Below are positions 1 through 9,418 of a stretch of 24,314 bases of DNA, in pieces. Numbering within the stretch: position 1 is the stretch's first letter; every line of letters starts with the position of its first letter. A program made the position numbers and the translations under genes. This DNA is from Pseudomonadota bacterium. GTDB lineage: Bacteria; Pseudomonadota; Gammaproteobacteria; Steroidobacterales; Steroidobacteraceae. The stretch spans positions 1-24,314 of the forward strand of contig QGUO01000004.1 of assembly GCA_003242495.1 (NCBI GenBank), given 5' to 3'. The notes beneath the pieces were generated by a model. It saw only the letters and a list, made by a program, of their open reading frames with translations. It made no database searches and had not been told where the DNA came from.

Positions 1-1817
<1,817 letters not shown>

Positions 1818-1867
1818 ACGCGTGTCGAGCGGGCGGCCTGGCGCGTGCCGCCGCGAACGCCGCCGAT

Positions 1868-1903
1868 GCGTACGAGCAGGGCCACGCGTACGAGCAGGGC
1901 GAC
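1868..1903. repeat. 18-bp tandem duplication (two copies, one mismatch)
   Basis: Two adjacent 18-bp units, 1868-1885 and 1886-1903, share the core GCGTACGAGCAGGGC and differ at one base (C/G). They lie in the 203-bp gap between yheS and the next gene. The unit length is a multiple of three and one frame stays open (A-Y-E-Q-G-H/D repeated), but no start codon or RBS accompanies it. Probably a simple slippage duplication. Confidence 0.8.
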
Positions 1904-2020
1904 GCGGTGCTCGACGAATCCGCCCCCGACGGTCGCCACCGGGCCGTCCGGGACGCCCCATCGGGAACCCGCGTCGTGCGGCGACGTTGAGAAGATAGGG
2001 AGGAGTCAACGAGACACCTG

Positions 2021-2524
2021 TTGGGATGCCGCATGGAGTGGATGCACGGGAGCCGCCTTGCCGCCGGGACGACGACAGTCGGGACAGCGACTGGGATGTT
2101 CGCGCTGCTGGCCTGCGGCCTGAATCTGGCGGCGGCGTCGTTTGCGCTACCTGCCGCAGCCGCCGAGGGACTCGCACTGGACCCGCCGCGAATCACCGAG
2201 CTGTTCCTGCCGAAGGAGCTCGACAAACGGATGGAGGCGATGAGCGCCCCGGAGCCTGCGCCCGCCGGTGAACGCGCCGTCGAGGAAGTGCAGGTCGAAG
2301 GGGCACGTCTCGCCGGGCCGCCCGGTGCGCCGCGCCCTTGGCCGGGGATCGCGGCCCCCATCTGGGCCGTGCTCAATCCCGCCGATGCCTGGCGCATTTT
2401 TCTGCCCTGGCTGCCCGAGCAGGCGGCCGCACTGTTCGGCGCGCCCGATGCCACCGACACCGGCCTGACGCCCGCGGCGCTGACAGGCGATGTGTGGCCC
2501 TACGATCCGCCGCCCGAGCCGTGA
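2021..2524 (+). CDS. small exported protein of unknown function
   Basis: I do not recognise this family. The product is about 167 residues from the TTG at 2021, or 163 from the ATG at 2033. AGGAG at 2001-2005 is 15 bases before the TTG and 27 before the ATG, so neither start is well placed. The N-terminus is signal-peptide-like: a short basic stretch, a hydrophobic run around residues 20-48 and an ALPAAAA-E site. A cysteine in LLAC could be a poor lipobox. The mature part is rich in Pro, Ala and Glu, with a more hydrophobic segment near residues 105-140 (PWPGIAAPIWAVLNP, IFLPWLPEQAAALFG) that may be a membrane-associated helix. Its codon usage and the coherent signal peptide support a real gene. 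Convergent with the methyltransferase at 2615. Confidence 0.6.
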   Translation: MGCRMEWMHGSRLAAGTTTVGTATGMFALLACGLNLAAASFALPAAAAEGLALDPPRITELFLPKELDKRMEAMSAPEPAPAGERAVEEVQVEGARLAGPPGAPRPWPGIAAPIWAVLNPADAWRIFLPWLPEQAAALFGAPDATDTGLTPAALTGDVWPYDPPPEP

Positions 2525-2614
2525 ACGGGCGGTCCTGATCTCGCCGAACCTGGGGGCGCCCGCACACCCTGGTCGCTGCCGGAACGTGAGTTTCGCAGCC
2601 TCGCCCTGCCCGGC

Positions 2615-3271
2615 TCAGGGACGCTTGCAGGTGATGGACAATCCCGCGCGGCTGCGCTCGTCGATGCGCGTGACGCCATCCTCGACCGTTTCCAGGTGCG
2701 CGAGGAATTCACGGATGCCGCGGCTGGTCATCGACACGTTGTGTGCCGTGAAGCATCCGCCGGGCTCGATCTTGGGCCACAACGCCACGAAATAATTCCG
2801 ATACCACTCCTTGTCCGCGTCGGAGAACACGAAATCGATCGGCCCGGGCAGCTGCGGCACGAGCGTGTGCGCGTCCCCGAGTCGTGCATCGACGAACTCC
2901 GCCAGTCCGGCCGCCTGGAGATTGGCCAGCGCGGTGCGATGACGCTCGGGGTCGATCTCGATGGTCACCAGCCGCCCGCCGGTCTTGCTCAGCGCCCAGG
3001 CGATCCATACGGTGGAATGCCCGGTCGACGTGCCGATCTCCACGGCCCGACGAAAACCCCGCTCGACGATCAGATCATGCAACGTGCGGCCATCGATCTC
3101 GGGCACGTTCAGATCGTGCCAGGTGCCGCGATGTTCCTCGAGGAAGGCCTCGACCCGCGCATCGAGCTCCGCGCGCCCGGACGCGGGTGGTTGCGGGGCC
3201 TGCCCATTGGCAGAATGGACGATTCCGAGACCGGCGAGGATCTGGACAATCCAGATGGGGAGCTTGAACAT
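2615..3271 (-). CDS. class I SAM-dependent O-methyltransferase with signal peptide
   Basis: Catechol-O-methyltransferase-like Rossmann enzyme of 218 residues. The ATG at 3271 is chosen because GGAGG precedes it by seven bases; upstream codons only add a Pro/Arg/Gly-rich tail. Residues 1-24 are a likely Sec signal (hydrophobic WIVQILAGLGIVHS, then ANGQA). The SAM motif VEIGTSTGHS is at 77-86, the acidic residue ending motif II (TIEID) at 103-107, and GDA at 132-134. SDAD at 150-153 supplies the usual metal Asp, and AHN at 176-178 takes the place of the more usual DN. The fold therefore looks complete, yet the protein is predicted to leave the cytoplasm, where SAM is made. The substrate is unknown. 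It is divergent from the phosphatase gene with a short shared upstream region (3272-3336). Confidence 0.88.
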   Translation of the reverse strand: MFKLPIWIVQILAGLGIVHSANGQAPQPPASGRAELDARVEAFLEEHRGTWHDLNVPEIDGRTLHDLIVERGFRRAVEIGTSTGHSTVWIAWALSKTGGRLVTIEIDPERHRTALANLQAAGLAEFVDARLGDAHTLVPQLPGPIDFVFSDADKEWYRNYFVALWPKIEPGGCFTAHNVSMTSRGIREFLAHLETVEDGVTRIDERSRAGLSITCKRP

Positions 3272-3336
3272 GGCTGGTCCTCCACTGACGACCCTGCCCG
3301 GCCGCCGACCTGGCGTGGGCACGGGGACCACCCCGA

Positions 3337-4206
3337 ATGAGCAGCAGGGGCATCATGCCACGATTCATGGCCGAGAAAGCGCACGCGGCGCATGAGCATG
3401 TCGACGAACGGTCCACCCGGCGCCCGCTCGAGCGCCTGCTGGCCCTGGAGGGCGGCTGCAATTTCCGCGATGTCGGCGGCTACCGCACGCAAAGCGGCGC
3501 AACGGTGCGCTGGGGGCAAGTGTATCGCGCCGGCGTGCTGAGCTACTGCACCGACGCGGACCTGCGCACTCTGCAGCAGCTTGGCGTGCGCGCCATCTGC
3601 GACCTGCGCCGCGCCGAAGAGCGTCGGCGCGAGCCGACGGACTGGCCGGATCCCGCGACGCACCATCTGTTCTGGGACGACGACGAGGATGCGCCGACGC
3701 TGCGCGCCTTTGCGGCGCGCCACGCACCCGACCCGGCAGGAATGCGCGCCGCCATGATCGACTTGTATCGCGCGTTGCCGGACTGGATGATCAGCCGGAT
3801 CGCCGGCCTGTTCGGCTGCCTTGCCGCCGGCAACCTGCCCCTGGTGGTGCACTGCGCGGCCGGCAAGGACCGCACCGGTATCGCGGTGGCCGTGCTGCTG
3901 CTGACCCTCGGCGTGCCGCGCGCGACCGTGCTCGAGGACTATCTGATGACCAACGAGGCGGGGGATTTCGAGCAGTTCCTGCGCTCGCGCCGGCACAGTG
4001 AGCTCGGGCTGGCCGCCGATCATCATCCATTGCTCGAGCTGCCCGCAGAGATCCGCCGCGTGCTGCTCGGCGCCGAGCCCGACTATCTCGAGGCGGCGCT
4101 CGAGCAGATCGATGCCGACTACGGCTCCCTGGAAAACTACCTGGAAAGGGCCGTCGGCGTGGACCACACCATGCGCCAGCGAGTGCGCGCCCGGCTGCTC
4201 GGCTGA
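3337..4206 (+). CDS. tyrosine-protein phosphatase (CX5R, Y_phosphatase3 type)
   Basis: Cytoplasmic dual-specificity-like phosphatase of up to 289 residues. The family motif FRDVGGY (43-49) precedes the catalytic P-loop HCAAGKDRTG (172-181), with nucleophile C173 and phosphate-binding R179. This combination is typical of the bacterial LipA/MptpB-like group (PF13350), whose members can act on phosphotyrosine or phosphoinositides. The start is uncertain: ATGs at 3337, 3355 and 3367 are in frame, and CAGGGG is 8 bases before 3355, which may be the true start. The FRDVGGY core begins well after all three. The diguanylate cyclase gene begins 15 bases after the stop, so the two are likely co-transcribed. 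Confidence 0.93.
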   Translation: MSSRGIMPRFMAEKAHAAHEHVDERSTRRPLERLLALEGGCNFRDVGGYRTQSGATVRWGQVYRAGVLSYCTDADLRTLQQLGVRAICDLRRAEERRREPTDWPDPATHHLFWDDDEDAPTLRAFAARHAPDPAGMRAAMIDLYRALPDWMISRIAGLFGCLAAGNLPLVVHCAAGKDRTGIAVAVLLLTLGVPRATVLEDYLMTNEAGDFEQFLRSRRHSELGLAADHHPLLELPAEIRRVLLGAEPDYLEAALEQIDADYGSLENYLERAVGVDHTMRQRVRARLLG

Positions 4207-4221
4207 GGCGGTCGCGCAGCG

Positions 4222-5400
4222 ATGTCGCAGCACGCGGGCCCTCGGGACGGATCGCTGGTCGCCCGCGTGCTGGCACACGGCTTCGCGCGTCTGCGCTTTC
4301 CCGAGCCGCTCGAAACCGAGTTTCGCGCCGATCATCTCGGCGCAGTACGACGCTGGGTACGGCTCGCCATCGTCGTGGCCGCGGGCACCACCGCCGGTTT
4401 CGCCATCATCGATCACTGGGCGATCCGCGCGAGCAACGCCGTACCCGACCTGGTGCGCTTCGGTCTGCAAATGCCCATTCTGGTGGCAGCCGTGCTCGCC
4501 ACCTTCGACCGCTTCTATGCGCGCTGGTACCAGAAGACAGTGCAGGTCGGCAGCGTGCTGTTCGGCCTCGGCACCGTGCTCATGGCGAGCTACGCGCCGC
4601 CGGAGCACGCGGCGATGGTGGCTGGGCGCGTGCTGCTGTTCACGTTCTTCGTCTATTTCATGCTCGGCCTGCGCATGGGGCAGGCACTGCGTTGCAACAT
4701 GGTGGTGCTGCTCGCGCTGCTCGCTGCGGGCCTTCTGGGCATGATGCCGTCGGACGTGGCCACCTACATGGGCTTCGCGCTGGTGTGCGCCAATGTGATC
4801 GGCAGCGCGGGCGCCTATGCGCTCGAGCATGCCAGTCGCACCTCGTTCCTGGAGCGGCGCCTGCTGGTGGAGATCGCCACGCTCGACGGCCTCACGCGCC
4901 TGCTCAACCGGCAAACCTTCGAGACCCGCGTGCACGAGGCCTGGCGCTGCGCCCTGCTCGAGCAGCAGCCGATCACGGTCATCATGGTCGATGTCGATCA
5001 CTTCAAGCTCTACAACGATCACTACGGGCACCAGGCCGGCGACGAATGCCTGCGCCGCGTGGCGACCACGGTGCGCGCCGCCGTCGGCGCGGGCAGCGGC
5101 GATTTCGTCGCACGCTATGGCGGGGAGGAGATCATTGCGGTGCTGATCGGCCGCAGCGCTGCGGATGCGAGCGCGATCGCGCAGCGCATCGTCGAGCACG
5201 TCGCCGCGCTCGACATCGCCCATGCGCTGGCCGATTGTCGGCGCGTGAGCGTGAGCGTCGGCGCGGCCACGGAGACACCGCCGATCGCCTCCTCGTTCGA
5301 TGCGCTCGTGCGCCTGGCGGATGACGCCCTTTATGCCGCCAAGCGCGAGGGCCGCAACCGCAGCGTGGTCGTCGAGAGCCGGCCCGCCGTGGCCGCCTGA
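4222..5400 (+). CDS. membrane-anchored diguanylate cyclase (GGDEF domain)
   Basis: 392 residues. The N-terminal half has about six hydrophobic segments (roughly 46-64, 76-95, 108-124, 134-151, 158-176, 181-200), which look like an integral membrane sensor. The GGDEF domain (about 210-385) begins with LDGLTRLLNR, has the metal-binding D257/D259 region (VDVDHFK) and the active-site loop RYGGEEI at 298-304. The domain should therefore be able to make cyclic di-GMP. The inhibitory I-site RxxD expected five residues upstream reads GSGD (291-294), so its Arg is missing and product inhibition may be weak. No EAL or HD-GYP domain follows. The signal sensed is unknown. The gene ends seven bases before the convergent transporter gene. 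Confidence 0.95.
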   Translation: MSQHAGPRDGSLVARVLAHGFARLRFPEPLETEFRADHLGAVRRWVRLAIVVAAGTTAGFAIIDHWAIRASNAVPDLVRFGLQMPILVAAVLATFDRFYARWYQKTVQVGSVLFGLGTVLMASYAPPEHAAMVAGRVLLFTFFVYFMLGLRMGQALRCNMVVLLALLAAGLLGMMPSDVATYMGFALVCANVIGSAGAYALEHASRTSFLERRLLVEIATLDGLTRLLNRQTFETRVHEAWRCALLEQQPITVIMVDVDHFKLYNDHYGHQAGDECLRRVATTVRAAVGAGSGDFVARYGGEEIIAVLIGRSAADASAIAQRIVEHVAALDIAHALADCRRVSVSVGAATETPPIASSFDALVRLADDALYAAKREGRNRSVVVESRPAVAA

Positions 5401-5407
5401 GATCCCA

Positions 5408-6859
5408 CTAGGGCAGCTGCGGAGGCTGGTATTCCAGGGTCAGACCCAACAGCCACAACAACAGCAGCACCAGCGGCACGTGCACCGCGAACTGGATCAC
5501 CGTAAAGCCGATCACGTCACGGGCACGCAGGCTCAGAATCCCCAGCAACGGCAGCATCCAGAACGGGTTGACCAGGTTGGGCAGCGCCTCGGCGGCGTTG
5601 TACACCTGCACGGCCCAGCCGAGATGCACCTGCAGATCGTTGGCGGCCTGCATGACATAGGGTGCTTCGATGATCCATTTGCCACCGCCCGAAGGCACGA
5701 AGAATCCCAGCACGGCCGAGTAGATGCCGATCAACACTGGGAAGCTCTCGCGCGAGGCGGTCTCGGCGAAGAACACCGACAGATGATGCGCGATGCTGTG
5801 ACCATCGCGACCCACGGCCGCGGTGAGCATCGCGGCGATGCCGCCATACAGGGGAAACTGGATGAGCACGCCGGTGACGCTCGGCACGCCGCGCGCCACG
5901 GCATCGAGAAAGGGACGCGGGCGCCAGCACAACAGCAAGCCCAGCATCAGGAACAGGAAGTTGTAGGTATTGAGATTGGAGATGGCGCTCAGCGCACCCC
6001 GTGTGGCGAACTCGCGCACCAGCCAGACGGCGCCCAGCGTGGCGAGCGCCACGTTGAGCACCGGGCTGTACTCCAGCCATTCGCCGGGACGCGAGGGCGT
6101 CCCGGCCGTGCGCAGCGGCGCAGGCGCCGGCGCGATGCCGAGGTCCTGCGCGGTGCGCGCGTTCGCGCCCTGCGGCGCCGTGAGCCAGGCAAGCGCCGCG
6201 GTGACGCACATCAGGACCAGCGTCGTGACGATGGATTGCCAAAGAAAAATGGTTTCGCTGAAGGGGATCACGCCCGAGATCTCGAGCAGCGCCGGCGGCA
6301 TGCTGCCCGGATTGGCCTGGAGCTGCGCCGCCGAAGAGGACAGGCCCATGGCCCACACCGAGCCGAGCCCCATGTACGCGGCCGCGGCGGCGGCCCGGTA
6401 ATCGACCCGCAAGTCGCGCCGACGCGCCAGGGCGCGCACCAGGAGACTGCCGAGAATCAGGCTCAAGCCCCAATGGACCAGTGAGATCAGCATGCTGACC
6501 GTGGCGGTCCAGCACACCGCTCCCCGGCCGGTCTGCGGCAGCGCCGCCAGCCGCTCGATGCCGCGCTGCGCCGGCGGCGAGCTGGCCACCACGTAGCCGC
6601 CGATGACGATGAAGCTCATCTGCATCGTGAACGGAATGAGGCTCCAGAATCCGTCGCCGAAGGCGCTGGCCGTCGCCACCGGCGAGGCGCCGAGCAGCAT
6701 GGCTGCGAGCGCCACCAGCACCACCGCGGCCGCCGCGAACACGTAGGCATCCGGAATCCAGCGTTCCGACCACGCGCAGGTGCGCTGGGCGATGCGCTCG
6801 AGCCAGGAGGCGTGCTCCGCGTGCGTCGTCGCCCGACGCTGGTCCACGACCCGCATCAT
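5408..6859 (-). CDS. AtoE-type short-chain fatty acid transporter family protein
   Basis: Polytopic inner-membrane protein of about 483 residues with 10-12 hydrophobic segments, matching the short-chain fatty acid transporter family (PF02667/TIGR00366, AtoE-like). Recognisable family stretches are DAYVFAAAAVVLVAL, SFIVIGGYVVASSP, LVHWGLSLILGSLLVR, the conserved SGGGKWIIEAPYVM and ALPNLVNPFWMLPLLG. The start is set at the ATG at 6859 because it overlaps the stop of the homospermidine synthase gene (ATGA); the ATG at 6868 is an alternative. No strong Shine-Dalgarno is present, which fits translational coupling. AtoE members are presumed to import short-chain carboxylates such as acetoacetate or butyrate. 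The link to polyamine synthesis here leaves the real substrate open. Ends TAG. Confidence 0.9.
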   Translation of the reverse strand: MMRVVDQRRATTHAEHASWLERIAQRTCAWSERWIPDAYVFAAAAVVLVALAAMLLGASPVATASAFGDGFWSLIPFTMQMSFIVIGGYVVASSPPAQRGIERLAALPQTGRGAVCWTATVSMLISLVHWGLSLILGSLLVRALARRRDLRVDYRAAAAAAYMGLGSVWAMGLSSSAAQLQANPGSMPPALLEISGVIPFSETIFLWQSIVTTLVLMCVTAALAWLTAPQGANARTAQDLGIAPAPAPLRTAGTPSRPGEWLEYSPVLNVALATLGAVWLVREFATRGALSAISNLNTYNFLFLMLGLLLCWRPRPFLDAVARGVPSVTGVLIQFPLYGGIAAMLTAAVGRDGHSIAHHLSVFFAETASRESFPVLIGIYSAVLGFFVPSGGGKWIIEAPYVMQAANDLQVHLGWAVQVYNAAEALPNLVNPFWMLPLLGILSLRARDVIGFTVIQFAVHVPLVLLLLWLLGLTLEYQPPQLP

Positions 6860-8322
6860 CCGCGCCATTGGCGACTGCGCACGTTCTGCAGCTGCCAGGG
6901 ATCGTTCACGTCGAGATCCTCCTCGAACAGCTCGCCGCGCCCCTGCAGCGGCGTCCATTGCGTGTACTCGCCGACCATGCGACCGAGGTACCTCTCGGCC
7001 ACCGCCATGCACTCCTCGCAGTCGAGCTGATCCGGCTCGACCACGCCGCGTCGCGGGTGGCGGATGGCCCAGATGACGGCGGCCAGCGCACCGGCCGCCA
7101 CCTGCATGGTCGTGGCATTGGCGAAGGGCACGTGGCGCCGCGCTTCCTGGATGGTGAGCTGCGAGCCGTACCAGTACGCATTACGCGCATGCCCGGCGAG
7201 CAGCACGCCCAGCTCGTCCATGCCGGTGACGATGTCCTGTCCGAGGCGGCGCTGGTGCGGCTGCGGCTGCCAGCCGCGCCCTTCGAGCTCCAGCACCGAG
7301 AGCATCGCGTCGTCGCAGGGGTGATAGACGAACATGACGGTGGGACGGTATGCAATCTTGCCGTTGCTGCGCAGGCAGAGCTGGTCGCCGATCGAGAACA
7401 CCTCGTCGTGCGACATCAACAGCCCCTGGAAGCCGCCGCCCGACGGCGTCCAGCTGCGCGCGAACGTGCCTGCGCCGGGGCGGTTCATGAACAGCGTGCC
7501 CGAGTCCGGTCGATGCCAGCGTGCCCCGGGCGGCTTGCGCTTCTCGGCGGTGCCGTACGAGATCTCCGAAGGCTGCATGGACTCGTCCATGCAGCCGCTG
7601 ATCGACCAGGTATTGACGAACTCTCCGGGCCGCTTGGGCCGGTCGCTGGCCTGGGTATCGCGCTCGGAGATCTGGATCAGCGTCACGCCCAGCCCGCGCG
7701 CCAGCATGGCCCAATCCTCGCGGGTCTCCGGGGCGGCCTCCTCGCCGCGCAGCGTGCGCTGCAGATGCAGCAGTGCACGCTTGACGAAGTGCGAGACCAG
7801 GCCGGGATTGGCGCCATGATCGACCACGGCCGTGGGTGCATCCGGCCCGAGCTCGCGCGCGAGCTGCAGGGCGCGCGCCCGGGTGAGGAAGTTGGTGCGC
7901 TGGCGGATATCGAGCATGGGGTTGGCGAACACGCCCGCCCAGGGCTCGATGGAGGTATCGACGTACAAAGCGCCGATCTCCGTGGTGAAGCGGATCAGGT
8001 CGAGACTCGACACCTCCACGGAGAGATTGAGCAACAGGTCGCCGGGGCGCAAATGGCGCGCGAGAATGCGCCGGTAGCTGCCGGGCTTGAGGTGGCTGTG
8101 CACGAAATGCGCGCCGTGCTCGTCGGCGATGCCGCGCCCCATCTCGTCGGCCGCGAGCACCACGATGCGCGCCTCGCCGAGCCTGAGGTGCCGGCGCAGC
8201 AGCGGTAGCGCGGCCTGGCCGATGCAGCCGCAACCGAGCATGACGATCCGTCCGGGAAAATCGACGGGTGCGACGGATTCAGGGCTGGCGTGACCATGTG
8301 CGGTTGCGGATGAGCGAAGCAC
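6856..8322 (-). CDS. hss: homospermidine synthase
   Basis: NAD-dependent cytoplasmic enzyme of the saccharopine-dehydrogenase-like fold, 488 residues, which joins two putrescines (or putrescine and spermidine) into sym-homospermidine. The Rossmann motif is MLGCGCIGQ (28-36). Active-site positions known from the Blastochloris enzyme, recalled from memory, appear conserved with a shift of about ten: N172 in HGANPG, E220 in ISERDTQ, W239 in VNTWS, E247 in GCMDES and H305 in MSHDE. The GTG start at 8322 is preceded by AAAGGG at a suitable distance. The downstream transporter start overlaps its stop, so the pair forms one transcription unit. A promoter-like sequence lies at 8358-8386. An alternative family assignment is unlikely. 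Confidence 0.95.
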   Translation of the reverse strand: MLRSSATAHGHASPESVAPVDFPGRIVMLGCGCIGQAALPLLRRHLRLGEARIVVLAADEMGRGIADEHGAHFVHSHLKPGSYRRILARHLRPGDLLLNLSVEVSSLDLIRFTTEIGALYVDTSIEPWAGVFANPMLDIRQRTNFLTRARALQLARELGPDAPTAVVDHGANPGLVSHFVKRALLHLQRTLRGEEAAPETREDWAMLARGLGVTLIQISERDTQASDRPKRPGEFVNTWSISGCMDESMQPSEISYGTAEKRKPPGARWHRPDSGTLFMNRPGAGTFARSWTPSGGGFQGLLMSHDEVFSIGDQLCLRSNGKIAYRPTVMFVYHPCDDAMLSVLELEGRGWQPQPHQRRLGQDIVTGMDELGVLLAGHARNAYWYGSQLTIQEARRHVPFANATTMQVAAGALAAVIWAIRHPRRGVVEPDQLDCEECMAVAERYLGRMVGEYTQWTPLQGRGELFEEDLDVNDPWQLQNVRSRQWRG

Positions 8323-8357
8323 GACAGCCCTTTACAATAGAAGGACGATGGCCAGGC

Positions 8358-8386
8358 ATTTTACGTGGCATTTCGTCATGTGTAAG
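8358..8386 (-). promoter_or_regulatory. candidate sigma-70 promoter for hss and the transporter
   Basis: On the minus strand, CTTACA (8386-8381, four of six to the -35 consensus) is followed after exactly 17 bases by TAAAAT (8363-8358, five of six to the -10). Transcription would start near 8351, giving a leader of about 30 bases to the GTG at 8322. The spacing and position fit well; no experimental support. Confidence 0.45.
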
Positions 8387-8448
8387 AGCCGTTGACCGCA
8401 CTGCCCGGCGCAGTGCGGACGGCCCGTACGTCTTTCGGGGAGAAATCC

Positions 8449-9144
8449 TTGTCGCGACATCGAGAGGACCGGCATTCACGCCAGACGGCCGCGGCGCATC
8501 CGCATGCGCGCGCGATCAAGGCGCATGTCGCACGGCACATCGGCCGCGTGAGCCGCGTCTTTCGCGGGCTGGGCGCCGAGTCTCCCCAGCTCGACGTGTT
8601 GTACGTCGCACCCGTCAAGGCGCGACCGCTCCACACGCTCGTGACCTCCGGCATGAGCGCCGTGCCGATGCAGGCGCCGGCGGACACCGAGGCGCCCCTG
8701 CGCCTCGAGCTGGGAATCACGCTGCCGGAGTACTGGCAGCTCGACGACGAGGCATTGCAGGACGAGGTCTGGCGCTGGCCGCTCGATCTGCTCATCCACG
8801 TCGCGCGCTTTCCCCACCGCAGCAACAGCCTGCTGGCATGGGGCGATGTCGTGCCCCATGGCGAGCCGCCGCGCCCGCTGGCCTCCGACACCCGGTTGTG
8901 CGGCGCAATCGTCGCGCCGTCACTGCTCGTGCCGCCCGAGTTCTATCAGCTCGAGGCCGGCGCGCACAGCATCGTCTTCTACGCCGTGATTCCGCTCTAC
9001 CTGGAAGAGATGGAGCTCAGGCGCCGCGCCGGCATGGAGCCGCTGCTCACCCGGCTGATCGAACAGGGGACCCGCGACCTGGTCAATCCACAGCGCAGGA
9101 ACGTCGCCGTCACGCAGCGGCGCTTCCGCCTGTTCGGCCGCTGA
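8449..9144 (+). CDS. suppressor-of-fused (SUFU) domain protein
   Basis: About 231 residues from the TTG at 8449, chosen because GGGGAGA ends five bases upstream; an in-frame TTG at 8392 lacks such a site. The first 40 residues are basic (many Arg and His). From there the protein reads as a SUFU domain (PF05076): LDVLYVAP, VTSGMSAVPM, LRLELGITLP, a Trp-rich helix before IHVARFPHRSNSLLAWGDVVPHGEPP, and the C-terminal FYAVIPLYLEEMELR. No signal peptide or membrane segment. Bacterial SUFU proteins are mostly of unknown function; some are proposed immunity proteins of contact-dependent toxin systems. No toxin or secretion gene is nearby, so a housekeeping role is equally possible. Divergent from hss. 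Confidence 0.85.
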   Translation: MSRHREDRHSRQTAAAHPHARAIKAHVARHIGRVSRVFRGLGAESPQLDVLYVAPVKARPLHTLVTSGMSAVPMQAPADTEAPLRLELGITLPEYWQLDDEALQDEVWRWPLDLLIHVARFPHRSNSLLAWGDVVPHGEPPRPLASDTRLCGAIVAPSLLVPPEFYQLEAGAHSIVFYAVIPLYLEEMELRRRAGMEPLLTRLIEQGTRDLVNPQRRNVAVTQRRFRLFGR

Positions 9145-9173
9145 GCGCGCGGCATGGCACGCCCCGTGCGCCC

Positions 9174-9263
9174 CTAGGGTCGCTCGCGACTCAGCTCGCG
9201 CAGGCGCACCGCGATCTCCGCGCGCGGCAGCCAGCGCCCGGCGACCACCACGCGGCCACACCT
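9174..9263 (-). pseudogene. possible relic of an amidohydrolase C-terminus
   Basis: In the gap after the SUFU gene one minus-strand frame encodes a short piece, GRVVVAGRWLPRAEIAVRL, followed by a few residues and a TAG at 9174-9176. The 'V..GRW..R..I...L' pattern resembles the extreme C-terminus of amidohydrolases. The upstream sequence in that frame is unlike a protein of this family and has no RBS, so it would be a decayed fragment. The match is by eye and short. Confidence 0.25.
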
Positions 9264-9339
9264 TCGAGCCGCCGTGGATGGATCCGGCCGCCGTCCAGGG
9301 CGCATCGGCCTGAGCACAGCGTCTGCCGGAGGCGCGAGC

Positions 9340-9367
9340 AAAAAAAGGGCCGGCGCAGTGCCGGCCC
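9340..9367 (-). terminator. Rho-independent terminator of the Spy/CpxP-like gene
   Basis: A perfect 8-bp GC stem, GGGCCGGC (9347-9354) with GCCGGCCC (9360-9367) and a 5-base loop, is followed on the minus strand by seven T residues (A tract 9340-9346). It lies about 50 bases past the stop of the minus-strand gene at 9419. This is the clearest intrinsic terminator in the window. Confidence 0.92.
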
Positions 9368-9418
9368 AGTTCGCTCCCAACAACGTTCAGGGGGGAATAT
9401 TTTCTCGAGAGCGAGTGT

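Noticed and set aside
1829..1855. GC hairpin (GGCGGC ... GCCGCC) shortly after the yheS stop as a terminator
   Set aside because: Short stem, long loop and no T-tract; common by chance at this GC content.
3109..5223. A 704-codon minus-strand open frame opposite the phosphatase and diguanylate cyclase genes
   Set aside because: Composition is dominated by His, Arg, Gln, Ala and Glu with no fold signature, and it overlaps three genes supported by catalytic motifs. It is a reading-frame shadow.
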